The translations under genes and the position numbers were made by a program. A DNA stretch of 32,963 nucleotides from CAADGU01 sp964467705 (GTDB lineage Bacteria > Chloroflexota > Anaerolineae > Promineifilales > Promineifilaceae). Location: the NCBI GenBank assembly GCA_964467705.1, contig CAYXUZ010000058.1, forward strand, positions 1 to 32,963, written 5' to 3'. The stretch's first letter is position 1. Every line of letters starts with the position of its first letter. The notes under the pieces were generated by a model. That model ran no database searches. It saw only the letters and a list, made by a program, of their open reading frames with translations, and had not been told where the DNA came from. Positions 8,788-17,458 of the stretch are shown here, in pieces.

Positions 8788-9645
8788 ATGAGCTGGTATT
8801 ACGATTTTGAGCCGACGCGCCCCATTGAGACAGACCAGGGCATTAAAGCCAGGAGCAAACGGGGCGATTTTGTGAAGAATTGGTGGGCCACACGCTGGAT
8901 CCGAGCGATGGAACGAGTGATGGATCACGGCCGTTTGCAGCGTGGTCGCGGCTATGCCCGCAAAGGGCAGGTACTCTCGCTGGAAGAGGGTCAGGGGCGG
9001 ATTACGGCCAAAGTGCAAGGTTCACAGCGTACCCCCTACAAAGTGACGATTGAGTTAACAGCATTGCCTGAAAAGGATTGGGAAAGGGTGCTGGCGGCGT
9101 TGGGGGAACGGCCGTACTTTGTGGCGCAATTGTTGGCCGGAGAAATGCCGCCAGAAATCGAAGAGGTGTTTCAAGCGGTAAAACTGGATTTGTTCCCCGA
9201 CAAACGGGAGCTGAAACAAACCTGTAATTGCCCCGATCCCGCCAGTGTGTGTAAACATCTGGCGGCGGTGCATTACATCCTGGCGGAACGGTTTGACGCC
9301 GACCCCTTCCTGCTGTTCCGGCTACGAGGCAAGACACAGGAAGAAATTTTAGCTTCTTTGCGTCCCGGTGATGGTGAAATGGAAACGGCCGTTACCCCTC
9401 AATACGGCCGCGCGCCTTCTTTATCTGCATCACTGCATGAGTTCTGGCAACCTGGCCCTGAACTGGCGCATTTTTCGGTGCATATTGCCCCGCCCGAAGA
9501 GCCATATCCGCTATTGGCACGCTTGGGCGAACCGGACTTTTTCCTGGAGGCTCGCCGATGGTTGGCGAAAGCGTATGATGTGGTGTCGGCAACGGCCGTA
9601 GAACTGGCCTTCCAACCAGAAGTTACCGAGAGCGAAACTGAATAA
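8788..9645 (+). CDS. SWIM zinc-finger protein
   Basis: The product has 285 residues from ATG 8788 (GTG 8785 is also possible, with GGAG at 8774). The SWIM signature CxCxnCxH is seen as CNCPDPASVCKH near 9223, followed by the usual hydrophobic helix LAAVHYILAERF. SWIM fingers bind nucleic acid or proteins. Bacterial SWIM proteins are commonly paired with SNF2 helicases, and the three-base separation here supports a joint complex. The N-terminal half (WWATRWIRAMERV, RGRGYARKGQV) is also typical of these partner proteins. The last 23 bases overlap the 3' end of the convergent AbiEi-like gene. Confidence 0.85.
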   Translation: MSWYYDFEPTRPIETDQGIKARSKRGDFVKNWWATRWIRAMERVMDHGRLQRGRGYARKGQVLSLEEGQGRITAKVQGSQRTPYKVTIELTALPEKDWERVLAALGERPYFVAQLLAGEMPPEIEEVFQAVKLDLFPDKRELKQTCNCPDPASVCKHLAAVHYILAERFDADPFLLFRLRGKTQEEILASLRPGDGEMETAVTPQYGRAPSLSASLHEFWQPGPELAHFSVHIAPPEEPYPLLARLGEPDFFLEARRWLAKAYDVVSATAVELAFQPEVTESETE

Positions 9646-10279
9646 TTTCGTAAGTTGCGGCTTCTTCGGCGATAAGTTGCCGGATATGCGCCAGGGCGCG
9701 TTTGAGTTTGGGTTTGTCAGCACGTGCCACATAAGCCGCCAGCCGGTCTTCATCTAGTTGGTCCAGGTTTTGCAGCCGCAGGGCCTGGAGATACCCTTTA
9801 CTGTCTGCGTTGGGGGTTAGATAGATCAGGTCAAGCAGCGCTTTTTCAGCTGTGGCCATATAGACCCATTGTGTCTGCGTGACCTGCCGGTATTCAAAGC
9901 CATAAAACAGGGCCGGTTGAATGTGCTGGTAACTAAAATATCCATATGGGTTTTGCCACGTACCAGGGCGACCGGTGGTAACGCTGGTGACAACGGCCAC
10001 ATGTTCAGGAATGAGGTCGTAGTGGGATAAAGCGGTATGCAGGCTCACGTAAGAGCTACTTACCAGGTGGTTGGCAATGACGTAACTGTGGGGCTGTTCT
10101 GAACGGTAAGGCAAGGCGAGGGCGTACAGCCCGCGTCGCAGTTGGATCACTTTGCCCGCCCGCACCCAATCAGCCAGTTGCCGTTGTACTTGCTGGGGTG
10201 TATCAGCGCCAGCAAATAGATGGCTGCTTTCAAACAGCGGAAGGTTGGCCAGCAAGGGAGCTACTTGTTGGAAGTACAT
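9623..10279 (-). CDS. AbiEi-type antitoxin / winged-helix regulator, orphan
   Basis: The 218-residue product (from ATG 10279; an ORF extends to 10360 without better start signals) begins with a winged-helix domain: VQRQLADWVRAGKVIQLRRG followed by LYAL. It continues with the AbiEi central region, SSSYVSLHTALSHYDLIPE and MATAEKALLDLIYL. AbiEi proteins repress their own operon and neutralise AbiEii nucleotidyltransferase toxins (type IV toxin-antitoxin, phage abortive infection). No AbiEii gene follows: the next sequence is the convergent SWIM gene, which overlaps by 23 bases. It is therefore a solitary antitoxin-like regulator, or the toxin lies elsewhere. The ribosome binding site is weak. 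Confidence 0.72.
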   Translation of the reverse strand: MYFQQVAPLLANLPLFESSHLFAGADTPQQVQRQLADWVRAGKVIQLRRGLYALALPYRSEQPHSYVIANHLVSSSYVSLHTALSHYDLIPEHVAVVTSVTTGRPGTWQNPYGYFSYQHIQPALFYGFEYRQVTQTQWVYMATAEKALLDLIYLTPNADSKGYLQALRLQNLDQLDEDRLAAYVARADKPKLKRALAHIRQLIAEEAATYEIIQFRSR

Positions 10280-10408
10280 GTTCTTATCGTAATCAATAAC
10301 GTCAATTGTTGCAATGAAAATGGTTAAGCGAGGAAACGGCCGTCTGAGACTGATCGCCAAAACTGCTGCAGCAAATGAACTGGTTAGTCGGTTGAAAGCT
10401 TGTCGTTA

Positions 10409-10659
10409 TCACGGCCGTTCCCCCACCCACTCCGCCAAAAGACGCAACAGAGTATGGTACAAATTTTCACTGGGCGTAAACACAATACACCTGCGCCCAG
10501 AGAGGTATCCAAGCCCATCGCTCCTGCCTGGTCCAACTGGAAAACCAGAGGCACATTCTGCTCTTTTTGTTTTGGTTCTTGCCACCCCATCCCCACCAAC
10601 CTATCAGAGCGAACCAAACGGTTGGTCACGGTGCGATCATACCCCCATTCTTCCGGCAA
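10409..10659 (-). pseudogene. possible frameshifted remnant of a small unknown protein
   Basis: From 10659 one frame reads VPLVFQLDQAGAMGLDTSL. Near 10500 the protein-like sequence moves to another frame, GRRCIVFTPSENLYHTLLR then LLAEWVGERP, stopping at 10409. Joined, they look like a continuous hydrophobic/charged pattern, which neither frame gives alone. I do not recognise the family. The stretch 10280-10408 contains nothing I can support. Confidence 0.3.
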
Positions 10660-10668
10660 TTCTCATCT

Positions 10669-10881
10669 TCACCCTTGTATTTGGCTGAGTTTGGCTATGC
10701 GGTTGAAGTTACGCTGCATCACCTTATCCACCACCTTGCGCAGCAGGGGAATGAGCAGGGCGGTGAGGTCAGCCTTCATGCCAATGAGGGCCAGGGTTTC
10801 AATGGTGGCGCTGAATTTCATGCCGTGCGCGTCGGCAAATTGCTGGATTTGTTCTCGCCCGGTTTTGGTGAGGGTAATCAT
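10669..10881 (-). CDS. hypothetical 70-residue protein
   Basis: MITLTKTGREQIQQFADAHG begins a compact alpha-helical sequence with a central hydrophobic helix (ALIGMKADLTALLIPLLRKV) and a basic C-terminus. Composition looks protein-like, but no ribosome binding site is visible before ATG 10881 and I recognise no family. It lies directly upstream of the remnant at 10409-10659 on the same strand. Confidence 0.4.
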   Translation of the reverse strand: MITLTKTGREQIQQFADAHGMKFSATIETLALIGMKADLTALLIPLLRKVVDKVMQRNFNRIAKLSQIQG

Positions 10882-10956
10882 CTTTAGCGCGGCTGGTTAC
10901 TGACTTCTGGTTACCGGTAATGGACCCGCTCCGGAGATGCTCCCAGGTGCAAGCGG

Positions 10957-10977
10957 AATATAACTGGCAATATAACT
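10957..10977. promoter_or_regulatory. tandem AATATAACT repeats upstream of the hybrid kinase
   Basis: AATATAACT occurs at 10957-10965 and again at 10969-10977, a 12-base period. Each contains a TATAAC -10-like hexamer. The second lies only 18 bases before ATG 10995, so a promoter here would favour a later start such as ATG 11058. Confidence 0.3.
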
Positions 10978-10993
10978 TTAGATAGAGGACATC

Positions 10994-11036
10994 AATGCCA
11001 ATTTCTTCTATGTTGTTAAAGGAGAGAATTGGCATT
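10994..11036 (+). promoter_or_regulatory. 10-bp inverted repeat covering the first start codon of the hybrid kinase
   Basis: AATGCCAATT (10994-11003) and AATTGGCATT (11027-11036) are perfect reverse complements with a 23-base spacer. In RNA this would pair the ATG at 10995 and could hide it; as DNA it could be an operator. Confidence 0.35.
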
Positions 11037-14000
11037 CTGCTTGCCAGGGAGAAGGAGATGATTCGTAGACTATTGTTAGCGATGACGTCAGGTGCGACTC
11101 TCATGGTTTGCACCCAAAATAGTGGCAACGAAACAGCAGCGCCGGAGCCTGGCCCGACAAAGCCTTTTTGGTTAACGGCCGTTTCCACCAACCATGACAA
11201 ACGGAGCCTTTTCCTGAGCTGTGTATTGCTGCTCCTGCTGTGTGCCTGCAGCCAGCTCACGGGCCCGGGCGCCGCCGCACCACCGCCTACCGTTATCCCC
11301 ATCCCGGACCAAATACCCGCCAATCCGCCCGAAGTACGGTACGCTGCCGGGGGCAACCTGCGCTTCGACCATATTTCGCTGGAACAGGGGCTTTCACAGA
11401 GCGTGGTTTTGGATATCTTGCAGGACAGGCAGGGCTTTATGTGGTTTGCCACCCAGGATGGTTTGAATCGCTACGACGGCTATACCTTCAAGGTATTCAA
11501 AACCGTCATGAGTAATGCCCTGGCCGAAGATAGAAACGGCCGTCTCTGGATTGCATCTGGCGGCGGCGGGCTTACCCGGTATGATCCGGCGAGCGGACAA
11601 TTTACGCATTACCTACATGATCCGGACGATCCGGCCAGCCTGCCAGACGACTATCTCAATGATGTCTTTGTCGCTCAAGACAATACCCTCTGGTTAGGTA
11701 CCGCCACTAGGGGGCTGTGCCGTTTGCACGAGGACACCGGCGCTTACACCTGCTACCAACACAACCCGACCGATCCTTTTAGCCTGAGCCATAATACGGT
11801 GCAAGCCATCGTTCAGGATGGCGAAGGGGTGTTCTGGATCGGCACGCTGGGTGGTGGCGTCAACCGCTTCGATCCGGAAAACGGCCGTTTCACCTCCTAC
11901 CAGCATGACCCGGCAAACCCTGCCAGCCTCAGCAGCAACGAGGTGCAAGAACTGCTGGTGGCGGCCAATGGTGACCTGTGGGTAGGCACGGTGGCTGCTG
12001 GCCTCAACCGGTACGATCCCCAATCGGAGACCTTTACGCGCTTCCAGCACGATCCGGACGATCCACACAGCCTGAGCCACGATGGCATCACGGCTCTGCT
12101 TCTGGATCGTGATGGCGTGTTCTGGATCGGCACCAACGGTGGCGGCTTAAACACCTTTGCACCAGACACGTCACAGTTTGTCCGCTACCAGGCTGATGTC
12201 AGTGATCCGGAGAGCCTTAACAACAACCAGATCTGGTCGGCATACCAGGACACAGGCGGCGTGCTCTGGTTTGGCACTTTTGGCGGTGGCGTCAACAAGG
12301 CCGATCCGGCCCGGCAGAAATTCGCCCTCTATCGCGCCGATCCTGACAATCCCAACAGCCTGAGTAATGACCAGGTATGGGGCTTTCATGAAGATCGCCA
12401 GGGTATGCTGTGGGTAGGCACCAACGGCAGCGGCCTGAACCGGTATAACGCCGATACCAACCGTTGGCACGTTATCCGTCATGATCCGGACAATGCGCAT
12501 AGTTTGTCCAGCGATTACATCGTGTCTATCTATCAGGATGCGAATGATTTTTTGTGGGTGGGCACCAATGGCGGCGGGTTGAACCGCCTGGATCCGGCTA
12601 CGGGCCAGTTCGCCCATTATGATGACTTCTCCTTTGCCGCCACGCTTATGGAAGACGGCCGTGGCCAGTTGTGGGCCGGTTTTTTTGGCGGGCTGGGCAA
12701 GTATGACCGCGCCGCCGATGCCTTCGCCTTTTACCAACATGATCCGGCAGACCCGCACAGCCTGAGCGACGATGATGTGGTGGCAATTGTGGAAGCAGAA
12801 AACGGCCGTCTCTGGGTGGGCACCTTCAACGGTGGCCTGAACCTGTTTGACCCGCAAACAGGGCGGGCAACCTCATACCGGCACGACCGACAAAACCCCG
12901 ACAGCCTCACCAGTGACATTGTACTCAGCCTGCACCTGGCCGGCGACGGCATGTTGTGGGTGGGAACGATAGATGGCCTGGACAAGTTTGACCCGGTCAC
13001 AGAAACGTTCACCCACTACAACGAAGAAAACGGTCTGCTTAATGACCTCATTTACGCCATTCTGGAAGATGATGACGGCCGTATCTGGTTCAGCACCAAC
13101 CGGGGCCTCACGCGCTTCGACCCCGCCGCCAACACCTTTGTCCACTTCAGCGAGCGCGATGGCCTGCAAAGTAACGAGTTCAACCAGTGGGCGGCTGCCA
13201 AAACGCGCAGCGGGGAAATGCTCTTTGGCGGCATCAACGGCTTTAACGCCTTTCACCCTGATCTGGTGCAGCAAAGCCGCTATACACCGCCGCTGGTAAT
13301 CACCGACTTCCAGCTTTTCAACGAATCGGTGCCGCCCGGTCAGGAATCGCCGTTGGCACAGTCCATCGAAACCAGCACAGAAATCAGGCTTTCCTACCAC
13401 GACGACTTCTTCGCCTTTACGTTTGCCGCCCTGGACTATTCCGCGCCGGAAGGCATTGAATATGCTTACCTGCTGGAAGGGTTCGACAAGGAGTGGAACA
13501 TGGTCGGGACGCGCCGCTACGCCGGTTATACTAATGTGCCGCCCGGCGATTACACTTTTCGCGTCCGCAGCACCAACAGCGATGGGGTTTGGAGTGACAC
13601 GGAAACGGCCGTGCGCATCCACATCCCGCCTCCCCTCTGGCAAACGTGGTGGTTCCGCACGCTGGCCGTGCTGGCGACGGGGGTGACAATGGTCGCCGTC
13701 GTTGCCTGGCGTATGCGCTCGGTTGAAAGCCAGCGGCGACAATTGGAGCAGCAGGTTGATCAGCGTACTCAGGAGCTTCGCCACACGCTGGTGGAACTGG
13801 AACATGCCAAAGAAGCGGCCGAAGCGGCCAACCGCGCTAAGAGCGCCTTCCTGGCCAACATGAGCCACGAATTCCGCACGCCGCTCAACGCCATCCTGGG
13901 CTTCACCCGGCTGCTGCGGCGTGATCCCGGCCTGGGCGCAGAGCAGGTAGAAACGTTGGAGATCATCAATCGCAGCAGCGAGCACCTGCTGGGGCTGATC

Positions 14001-15272
14001 AACGATGTACTGGAGCTATCCAAAATCGAGGCCGGGCGCACCGTGCTTAATCCCCAGCCGTTTGACCTGCACCGGCTGCTGCACGGCCTGGCCGAGATGT
14101 TCCGCCTGCGCGCCGAAAGCAAGGGGCTGGCGCTGCGTCTGGAAATAACCCCCGACGTGCCCACCTTTGTCATTGCCGATGCCGGGCGGCTGCGGCAGGT
14201 GCTGATGAACCTGTTGGGCAACGCCGTCAAGTTCACCCAGCAAGGCCGCGTCTGGTTACGGGTCTCATGCGCTGCCGGCAAAACAGCCGCGGGCATCCTG
14301 ATCTGCTTTGAGGTCGGCGACAGCGGTCCGGGCATCGCTTTGGAGGAGCAAGCAGCGCTGTTCGAACCGTTTGTGCAGGCGACAGCGGGGCAGGTATTGC
14401 AGGAAGGCACCGGGCTGGGCCTGACCATCAGCCGCCAGCACGTGCGCCTGATGGGTGGAGAAATCACGATAGAAAGCATCGTAGACCAGGGCAGCCTCTT
14501 TCGCTTTGCCATCCCTTGTGACGTGGTCACGGAGGCGGCCGTGCCCGCCTTGCGCCCCGCACGCCATGCCATCGGGCTGGCCCCCGACCAGCCACGTTAC
14601 CGGCTGCTGGTGGCCGACGATCAGCCATCCAACCGCCAACTGCTGGTGAAGATTTTGACCCCGCTGGGATTCGAAGTGCGTGAAGCGGCCGACGGCCAGG
14701 AAGCGATTGCCATCTGGCAGACCTGGCAGCCGCACCTGATCTGGATGGATATTCGCATGCCGGTGGTGAATGGCTTTGAAGCCACGCGCCATATCAAGAG
14801 CCACCCCCAGGGGGAGGCGACGGTCATTGTAGCCCTCACCGCCAGCGGCATGGAAGAAGACCGGGCCATGATTCTAGCGCAGGGGTGTGACGACTACATC
14901 CGCAAGCCGTTTTTCGAGGAAGACATCATCAATGCGCTGCAAAAACATCTGGGGCTACGCTTTTTGTATGCCGCAGAAGAAAGGGAAGCGGAGGACGGCC
15001 GTTTTCCCACCGCCGGCGCCAAACCGGCAGAAACGGCCGACCTGGCTCGCCAGTTGGCCGGCCTGCCACCTGAACTGGTCACCGATTTGCAGCGGGCGGC
15101 CGAATTGGGCGACATTACCGCCATTCAAGCCAGTATCAGCCAGTTCCGCAGCCATGATGCAGCCCTGGCAGACACCCTGGCCGCCTGGGCGCAGAACTTT
15201 GCTTATGACCGGATTTTAACAGTGGTGAGGCAAAGCAAAGGAATAACCTATGAGCGACAATCAACCGGTTAA
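10995..15272 (+). CDS. hybrid histidine kinase with 14-blade two-component propeller sensor, Y_Y_Y, HisKA, HATPase and REC
   Basis: A lipoprotein-like segment (LSCVLLLLLCACSQ, near 11216) is followed by 14 propeller motifs of the LWVGTNGGGLNRLDP type (11440-13260), which would form two seven-bladed propellers. Next come a Y_Y_Y domain (near 13290-13630), a transmembrane helix (FRTLAVLATGVTMVAVVAW), a short coiled coil, HisKA with phospho-His in NMSHEFRTPLNAILG (near 13858), HATPase (NLLGNAVKFT, GDSGPGI, GTGLGLTI), and REC with phospho-Asp in WMDIRMP and Lys in IRKPF. Such sensors are thought to detect periplasmic polymers or their breakdown. The start is uncertain: 10995 has AGAGGA, 11058 has AGGGAG, and ATG 11194 would give a clean lipoprotein start (MTKRSLFL) if one A had been lost from its AAA run. 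It overlaps the next gene by 23 bases. Confidence 0.88.
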   Translation: MPISSMLLKERIGILLAREKEMIRRLLLAMTSGATLMVCTQNSGNETAAPEPGPTKPFWLTAVSTNHDKRSLFLSCVLLLLLCACSQLTGPGAAAPPPTVIPIPDQIPANPPEVRYAAGGNLRFDHISLEQGLSQSVVLDILQDRQGFMWFATQDGLNRYDGYTFKVFKTVMSNALAEDRNGRLWIASGGGGLTRYDPASGQFTHYLHDPDDPASLPDDYLNDVFVAQDNTLWLGTATRGLCRLHEDTGAYTCYQHNPTDPFSLSHNTVQAIVQDGEGVFWIGTLGGGVNRFDPENGRFTSYQHDPANPASLSSNEVQELLVAANGDLWVGTVAAGLNRYDPQSETFTRFQHDPDDPHSLSHDGITALLLDRDGVFWIGTNGGGLNTFAPDTSQFVRYQADVSDPESLNNNQIWSAYQDTGGVLWFGTFGGGVNKADPARQKFALYRADPDNPNSLSNDQVWGFHEDRQGMLWVGTNGSGLNRYNADTNRWHVIRHDPDNAHSLSSDYIVSIYQDANDFLWVGTNGGGLNRLDPATGQFAHYDDFSFAATLMEDGRGQLWAGFFGGLGKYDRAADAFAFYQHDPADPHSLSDDDVVAIVEAENGRLWVGTFNGGLNLFDPQTGRATSYRHDRQNPDSLTSDIVLSLHLAGDGMLWVGTIDGLDKFDPVTETFTHYNEENGLLNDLIYAILEDDDGRIWFSTNRGLTRFDPAANTFVHFSERDGLQSNEFNQWAAAKTRSGEMLFGGINGFNAFHPDLVQQSRYTPPLVITDFQLFNESVPPGQESPLAQSIETSTEIRLSYHDDFFAFTFAALDYSAPEGIEYAYLLEGFDKEWNMVGTRRYAGYTNVPPGDYTFRVRSTNSDGVWSDTETAVRIHIPPPLWQTWWFRTLAVLATGVTMVAVVAWRMRSVESQRRQLEQQVDQRTQELRHTLVELEHAKEAAEAANRAKSAFLANMSHEFRTPLNAILGFTRLLRRDPGLGAEQVETLEIINRSSEHLLGLINDVLELSKIEAGRTVLNPQPFDLHRLLHGLAEMFRLRAESKGLALRLEITPDVPTFVIADAGRLRQVLMNLLGNAVKFTQQGRVWLRVSCAAGKTAAGILICFEVGDSGPGIALEEQAALFEPFVQATAGQVLQEGTGLGLTISRQHVRLMGGEITIESIVDQGSLFRFAIPCDVVTEAAVPALRPARHAIGLAPDQPRYRLLVADDQPSNRQLLVKILTPLGFEVREAADGQEAIAIWQTWQPHLIWMDIRMPVVNGFEATRHIKSHPQGEATVIVALTASGMEEDRAMILAQGCDDYIRKPFFEEDIINALQKHLGLRFLYAAEEREAEDGRFPTAGAKPAETADLARQLAGLPPELVTDLQRAAELGDITAIQASISQFRSHDAALADTLAAWAQNFAYDRILTVVRQSKGITYERQSTG
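11620..13029 (+). repeat. tandem 144-bp (48-residue) propeller repeats within the kinase gene
   Basis: Consecutive units each run from a D/N-P-x-D/N-P-x-SL motif through W-x-GT to a Tyr-x-H/A ending. The first units measured are exactly 48 residues, for example starting DPDDPASL then NPTDPFSL. The DNA shares GATCCGG blocks, indicating duplication of the coding unit. Confidence 0.7.
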
Positions 15273-16410
15273 CCGGCAGAAAGGTATTTTAATTGTGGAT
15301 GACACGCCGGACAATCTGCGCCTGCTTTCTCAAATCCTGACAGAACATAATTATCGGGTGCGGGTGGCAACCAGTGGGCAGCAGGCTTTGGACTCGGCCA
15401 CGCTGGCCTTGCCGGACCTGATTTTGCTAGACATCAAGATGCCGGGTATGGATGGATTTGCCACCTGCACGGCGCTAAAGACAAGGCGCGAAACGCGAGA
15501 TATTCCGGTGCTCTTTATCAGCGCCCTGGATGATGTGGCCGACAAGGTGCGTGCCTTCAAAGTAGGCGGGCTGGATTACATTACCAAGCCGTTTCAACCG
15601 GAGGAGGTGCTGGCGCGGGTGGAGACGCATCTGGCCCTGCACGATTTGCAGCGAAAATTGGACCGGGCGAACTGCAAAATGGCCCAGGAACTGGCGTTGG
15701 CCGGTCAGGTGCAGGCCAGTTTCCTGCCGGATAAGTTGCCGCAATTGCCGGGCTGGCAGTTTGCAGTGACGCTGCTGCCGGCAAGGGAGACATCGGGTGA
15801 CTTTTACGATGTCTTTGAGCTGCCAGACGGCCGTCTGGGGATCATTGTTGCCGATGTGGTGGACAAGGGCGTTTGCGCGGCGCTGTTCATGGCGCTGACG
15901 TATGCGCTGTTTCGCACCCATGCTGTGGAAATGGGACAAAGCCCCACGGCCGTTTTTACGTCGGTCAATCATCATATTCTGCACCACACACACGCCGATC
16001 AATTTGTCACCACTTTTTACGGGATTCTGAACCCGGCCACTGGCACGCTGGTTTACAGCAATGCCGGCCATTGTCCGGCCCTGCAAATCAAAAACAAAGA
16101 AACGAGGGAGGGGTGCTGGCTGCCCAACACAGGCGTGCCCTTGGGCGTGCTTGAGCAGGCTACCTGGCAACAAGAAGAAGTACTGCTGCAGCCCGGCGAT
16201 ACGCTTCTAATCTATACGGATGGCGTCATTGAGGCGCAAAATCCGACCGGCGAATTTTATGGCCGGGAACGGTTGATCACGCTTGCCAGAGAGCCGCTCC
16301 GGCGCACGGCCGTACACCTTAAAGAAGACATTCTCCATGACATTCACCGGTTTAGAGCGCAGCAACATTTAACGGATGACATGGTGCTGTTCATTGTGCG
16401 GCGTGAATAA
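15250..16410 (+). CDS. response regulator with SpoIIE/RsbU-type PP2C phosphatase domain
   Basis: The 386-residue product has an N-terminal REC domain (ILIVDDTPDNLRLL, phospho-Asp in ILLDIKMPGMDG, Lys in YITKPFQPEE). A coiled linker (AQELALAGQVQASFLP) follows, then a PP2C-like SpoIIE domain with metal-binding motifs SGDFYDVF, IVADVVDKG, YSNAGHCPAL, LIYTDGVIEAQ and LTDDMVLFIV. Such proteins dephosphorylate anti-sigma-factor antagonists (STAS domain) when their REC is phosphorylated. The ATG at 15250 lies inside the end of the hybrid kinase gene (23-base overlap), so the two are translationally coupled and very likely signal to each other. No STAS or RsbW-type partner is in the window. Confidence 0.9.
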   Translation: MSDNQPVNRQKGILIVDDTPDNLRLLSQILTEHNYRVRVATSGQQALDSATLALPDLILLDIKMPGMDGFATCTALKTRRETRDIPVLFISALDDVADKVRAFKVGGLDYITKPFQPEEVLARVETHLALHDLQRKLDRANCKMAQELALAGQVQASFLPDKLPQLPGWQFAVTLLPARETSGDFYDVFELPDGRLGIIVADVVDKGVCAALFMALTYALFRTHAVEMGQSPTAVFTSVNHHILHHTHADQFVTTFYGILNPATGTLVYSNAGHCPALQIKNKETREGCWLPNTGVPLGVLEQATWQQEEVLLQPGDTLLIYTDGVIEAQNPTGEFYGRERLITLAREPLRRTAVHLKEDILHDIHRFRAQQHLTDDMVLFIVRRE

Positions 16411-16628
16411 GCTGTTTGTGGACACTGAGCAAAATATATGGATCGTCGCTGGTCTTTCTTTTCCCAATTTGAGGTATAGCCCTGGCGGTGGCAACGTTGG
16501 CCCACTATTACCGGCGGCGCGACCCATGTAAGGTGTGCGGCCGAGGCGCATCTGGCCAGGTGGGGTAGCTACCGTCCAAACACCAAAGGAGAAATGGAGG
16601 AAAGTAGGAATAAGGAGGTTACAATTAG

Positions 16629-17456
16629 ATGATCGAGTTACCTGAAGCTGTTGTCCTTGCCCGCCAAATTAACCGGACTATTGTGGGCAAGCGTATAAAA
16701 AATGGGGTGGCAAACCAATCGCCCCATAAATTTGCCTGGTACAGCGGCGATCCCGCCCACTACAGTGCGTTGTTGGCCGGGAAAACGATCCGTTCGGCCT
16801 CGGCCATCGCCAACGAAGTCGTCGTGAAAGCCGATGAAATGGAGCTGATTCTCAGCGCCAGTTTGCACTACTATCCGGTCGGAGAGCGGCTGCCCGCCCG
16901 CCATCAACTTCTTTTAGAATTCGATGATGGCACAGCCCTGACGGCCACGATTCAGATGTGGGGCTGCCTTTTTTGCGTTCACGAAGGGGAACCGGTGGGC
17001 TTTGAGGATTATCGGCTGGGTCGGGAACGGCCGTCCCCCCTCGCAGCCGCCTTTAACCGCACCTATTTCGACAGCTTGCTGGCTGAAAACCAGAGCAAAC
17101 TGTCGGCCAAGGCCTTCCTGGCAACCGAGCAGCGCATTCCCGGTCTGGGCAACGGCGTGCTGCAAGACATTCTATGGACCGCCCAAATCCACCCCAAACG
17201 CAGAATGGACAGCTTGAAAGAGAAAGAGATAGACAAGATGTTTGGCGCTGTCAAAAGCATCCTGCACGAAATGGCCGACCGTGGCGGTCGCGATACCGAA
17301 CGCGATTTGTTTGGCTGTGCCGGAGGTTACAAAACCATTCTGAGTAAAAACACGGTAAACACGCCCTGTCCCGTCTGTGGCACAATCATCAAAAAAGAAG
17401 CCTATCTAGGGGGCAGCATTTACTACTGCCCTGACTGCCAAAGGGAGGAAAAATAA
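16629..17456 (+). CDS. Fpg/Nei-family DNA glycosylase-like protein lacking the N-terminal proline
   Basis: AAGGAGG precedes ATG 16629. The 275 residues follow the Fpg/Nei plan: N-terminal beta-sandwich, H2TH region (IPGLGNGVLQDILWTAQIHP) and a Cys4 zinc finger (CPVC...CPDC). Canonical enzymes start M-P-E-L-P-E, with Pro (after Met removal) as the Schiff-base nucleophile. Here the start is M-I-E-L-P-E, so Glu is kept but Pro is Ile. The finger Arg usually found in GGRxxxxCPxCQ is Ser (GGSIYYCPDCQ). I recall a MIELPE-type subfamily often labelled endonuclease VIII, so the change may be inherited rather than damage. Base-excision activity by the normal lyase route is doubtful. It is cotranscribed with the gene at 17459. 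Confidence 0.85.
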   Translation: MIELPEAVVLARQINRTIVGKRIKNGVANQSPHKFAWYSGDPAHYSALLAGKTIRSASAIANEVVVKADEMELILSASLHYYPVGERLPARHQLLLEFDDGTALTATIQMWGCLFCVHEGEPVGFEDYRLGRERPSPLAAAFNRTYFDSLLAENQSKLSAKAFLATEQRIPGLGNGVLQDILWTAQIHPKRRMDSLKEKEIDKMFGAVKSILHEMADRGGRDTERDLFGCAGGYKTILSKNTVNTPCPVCGTIIKKEAYLGGSIYYCPDCQREEK

Positions 17457-17458
17457 CC

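Noticed and set aside
12171..12857. Long minus-strand ORF (228 codons) inside the hybrid kinase gene, and a similar one at 12873-13985
   Set aside because: Open antisense frames produced by the repeated propeller codons; the plus-strand gene is unmistakable.
11620..13029. Regularly spaced repeats suggestive of an array
   Set aside because: The 144-base period matches protein propeller blades in an open frame; there are no identical repeats with unique spacers, so it is not CRISPR.
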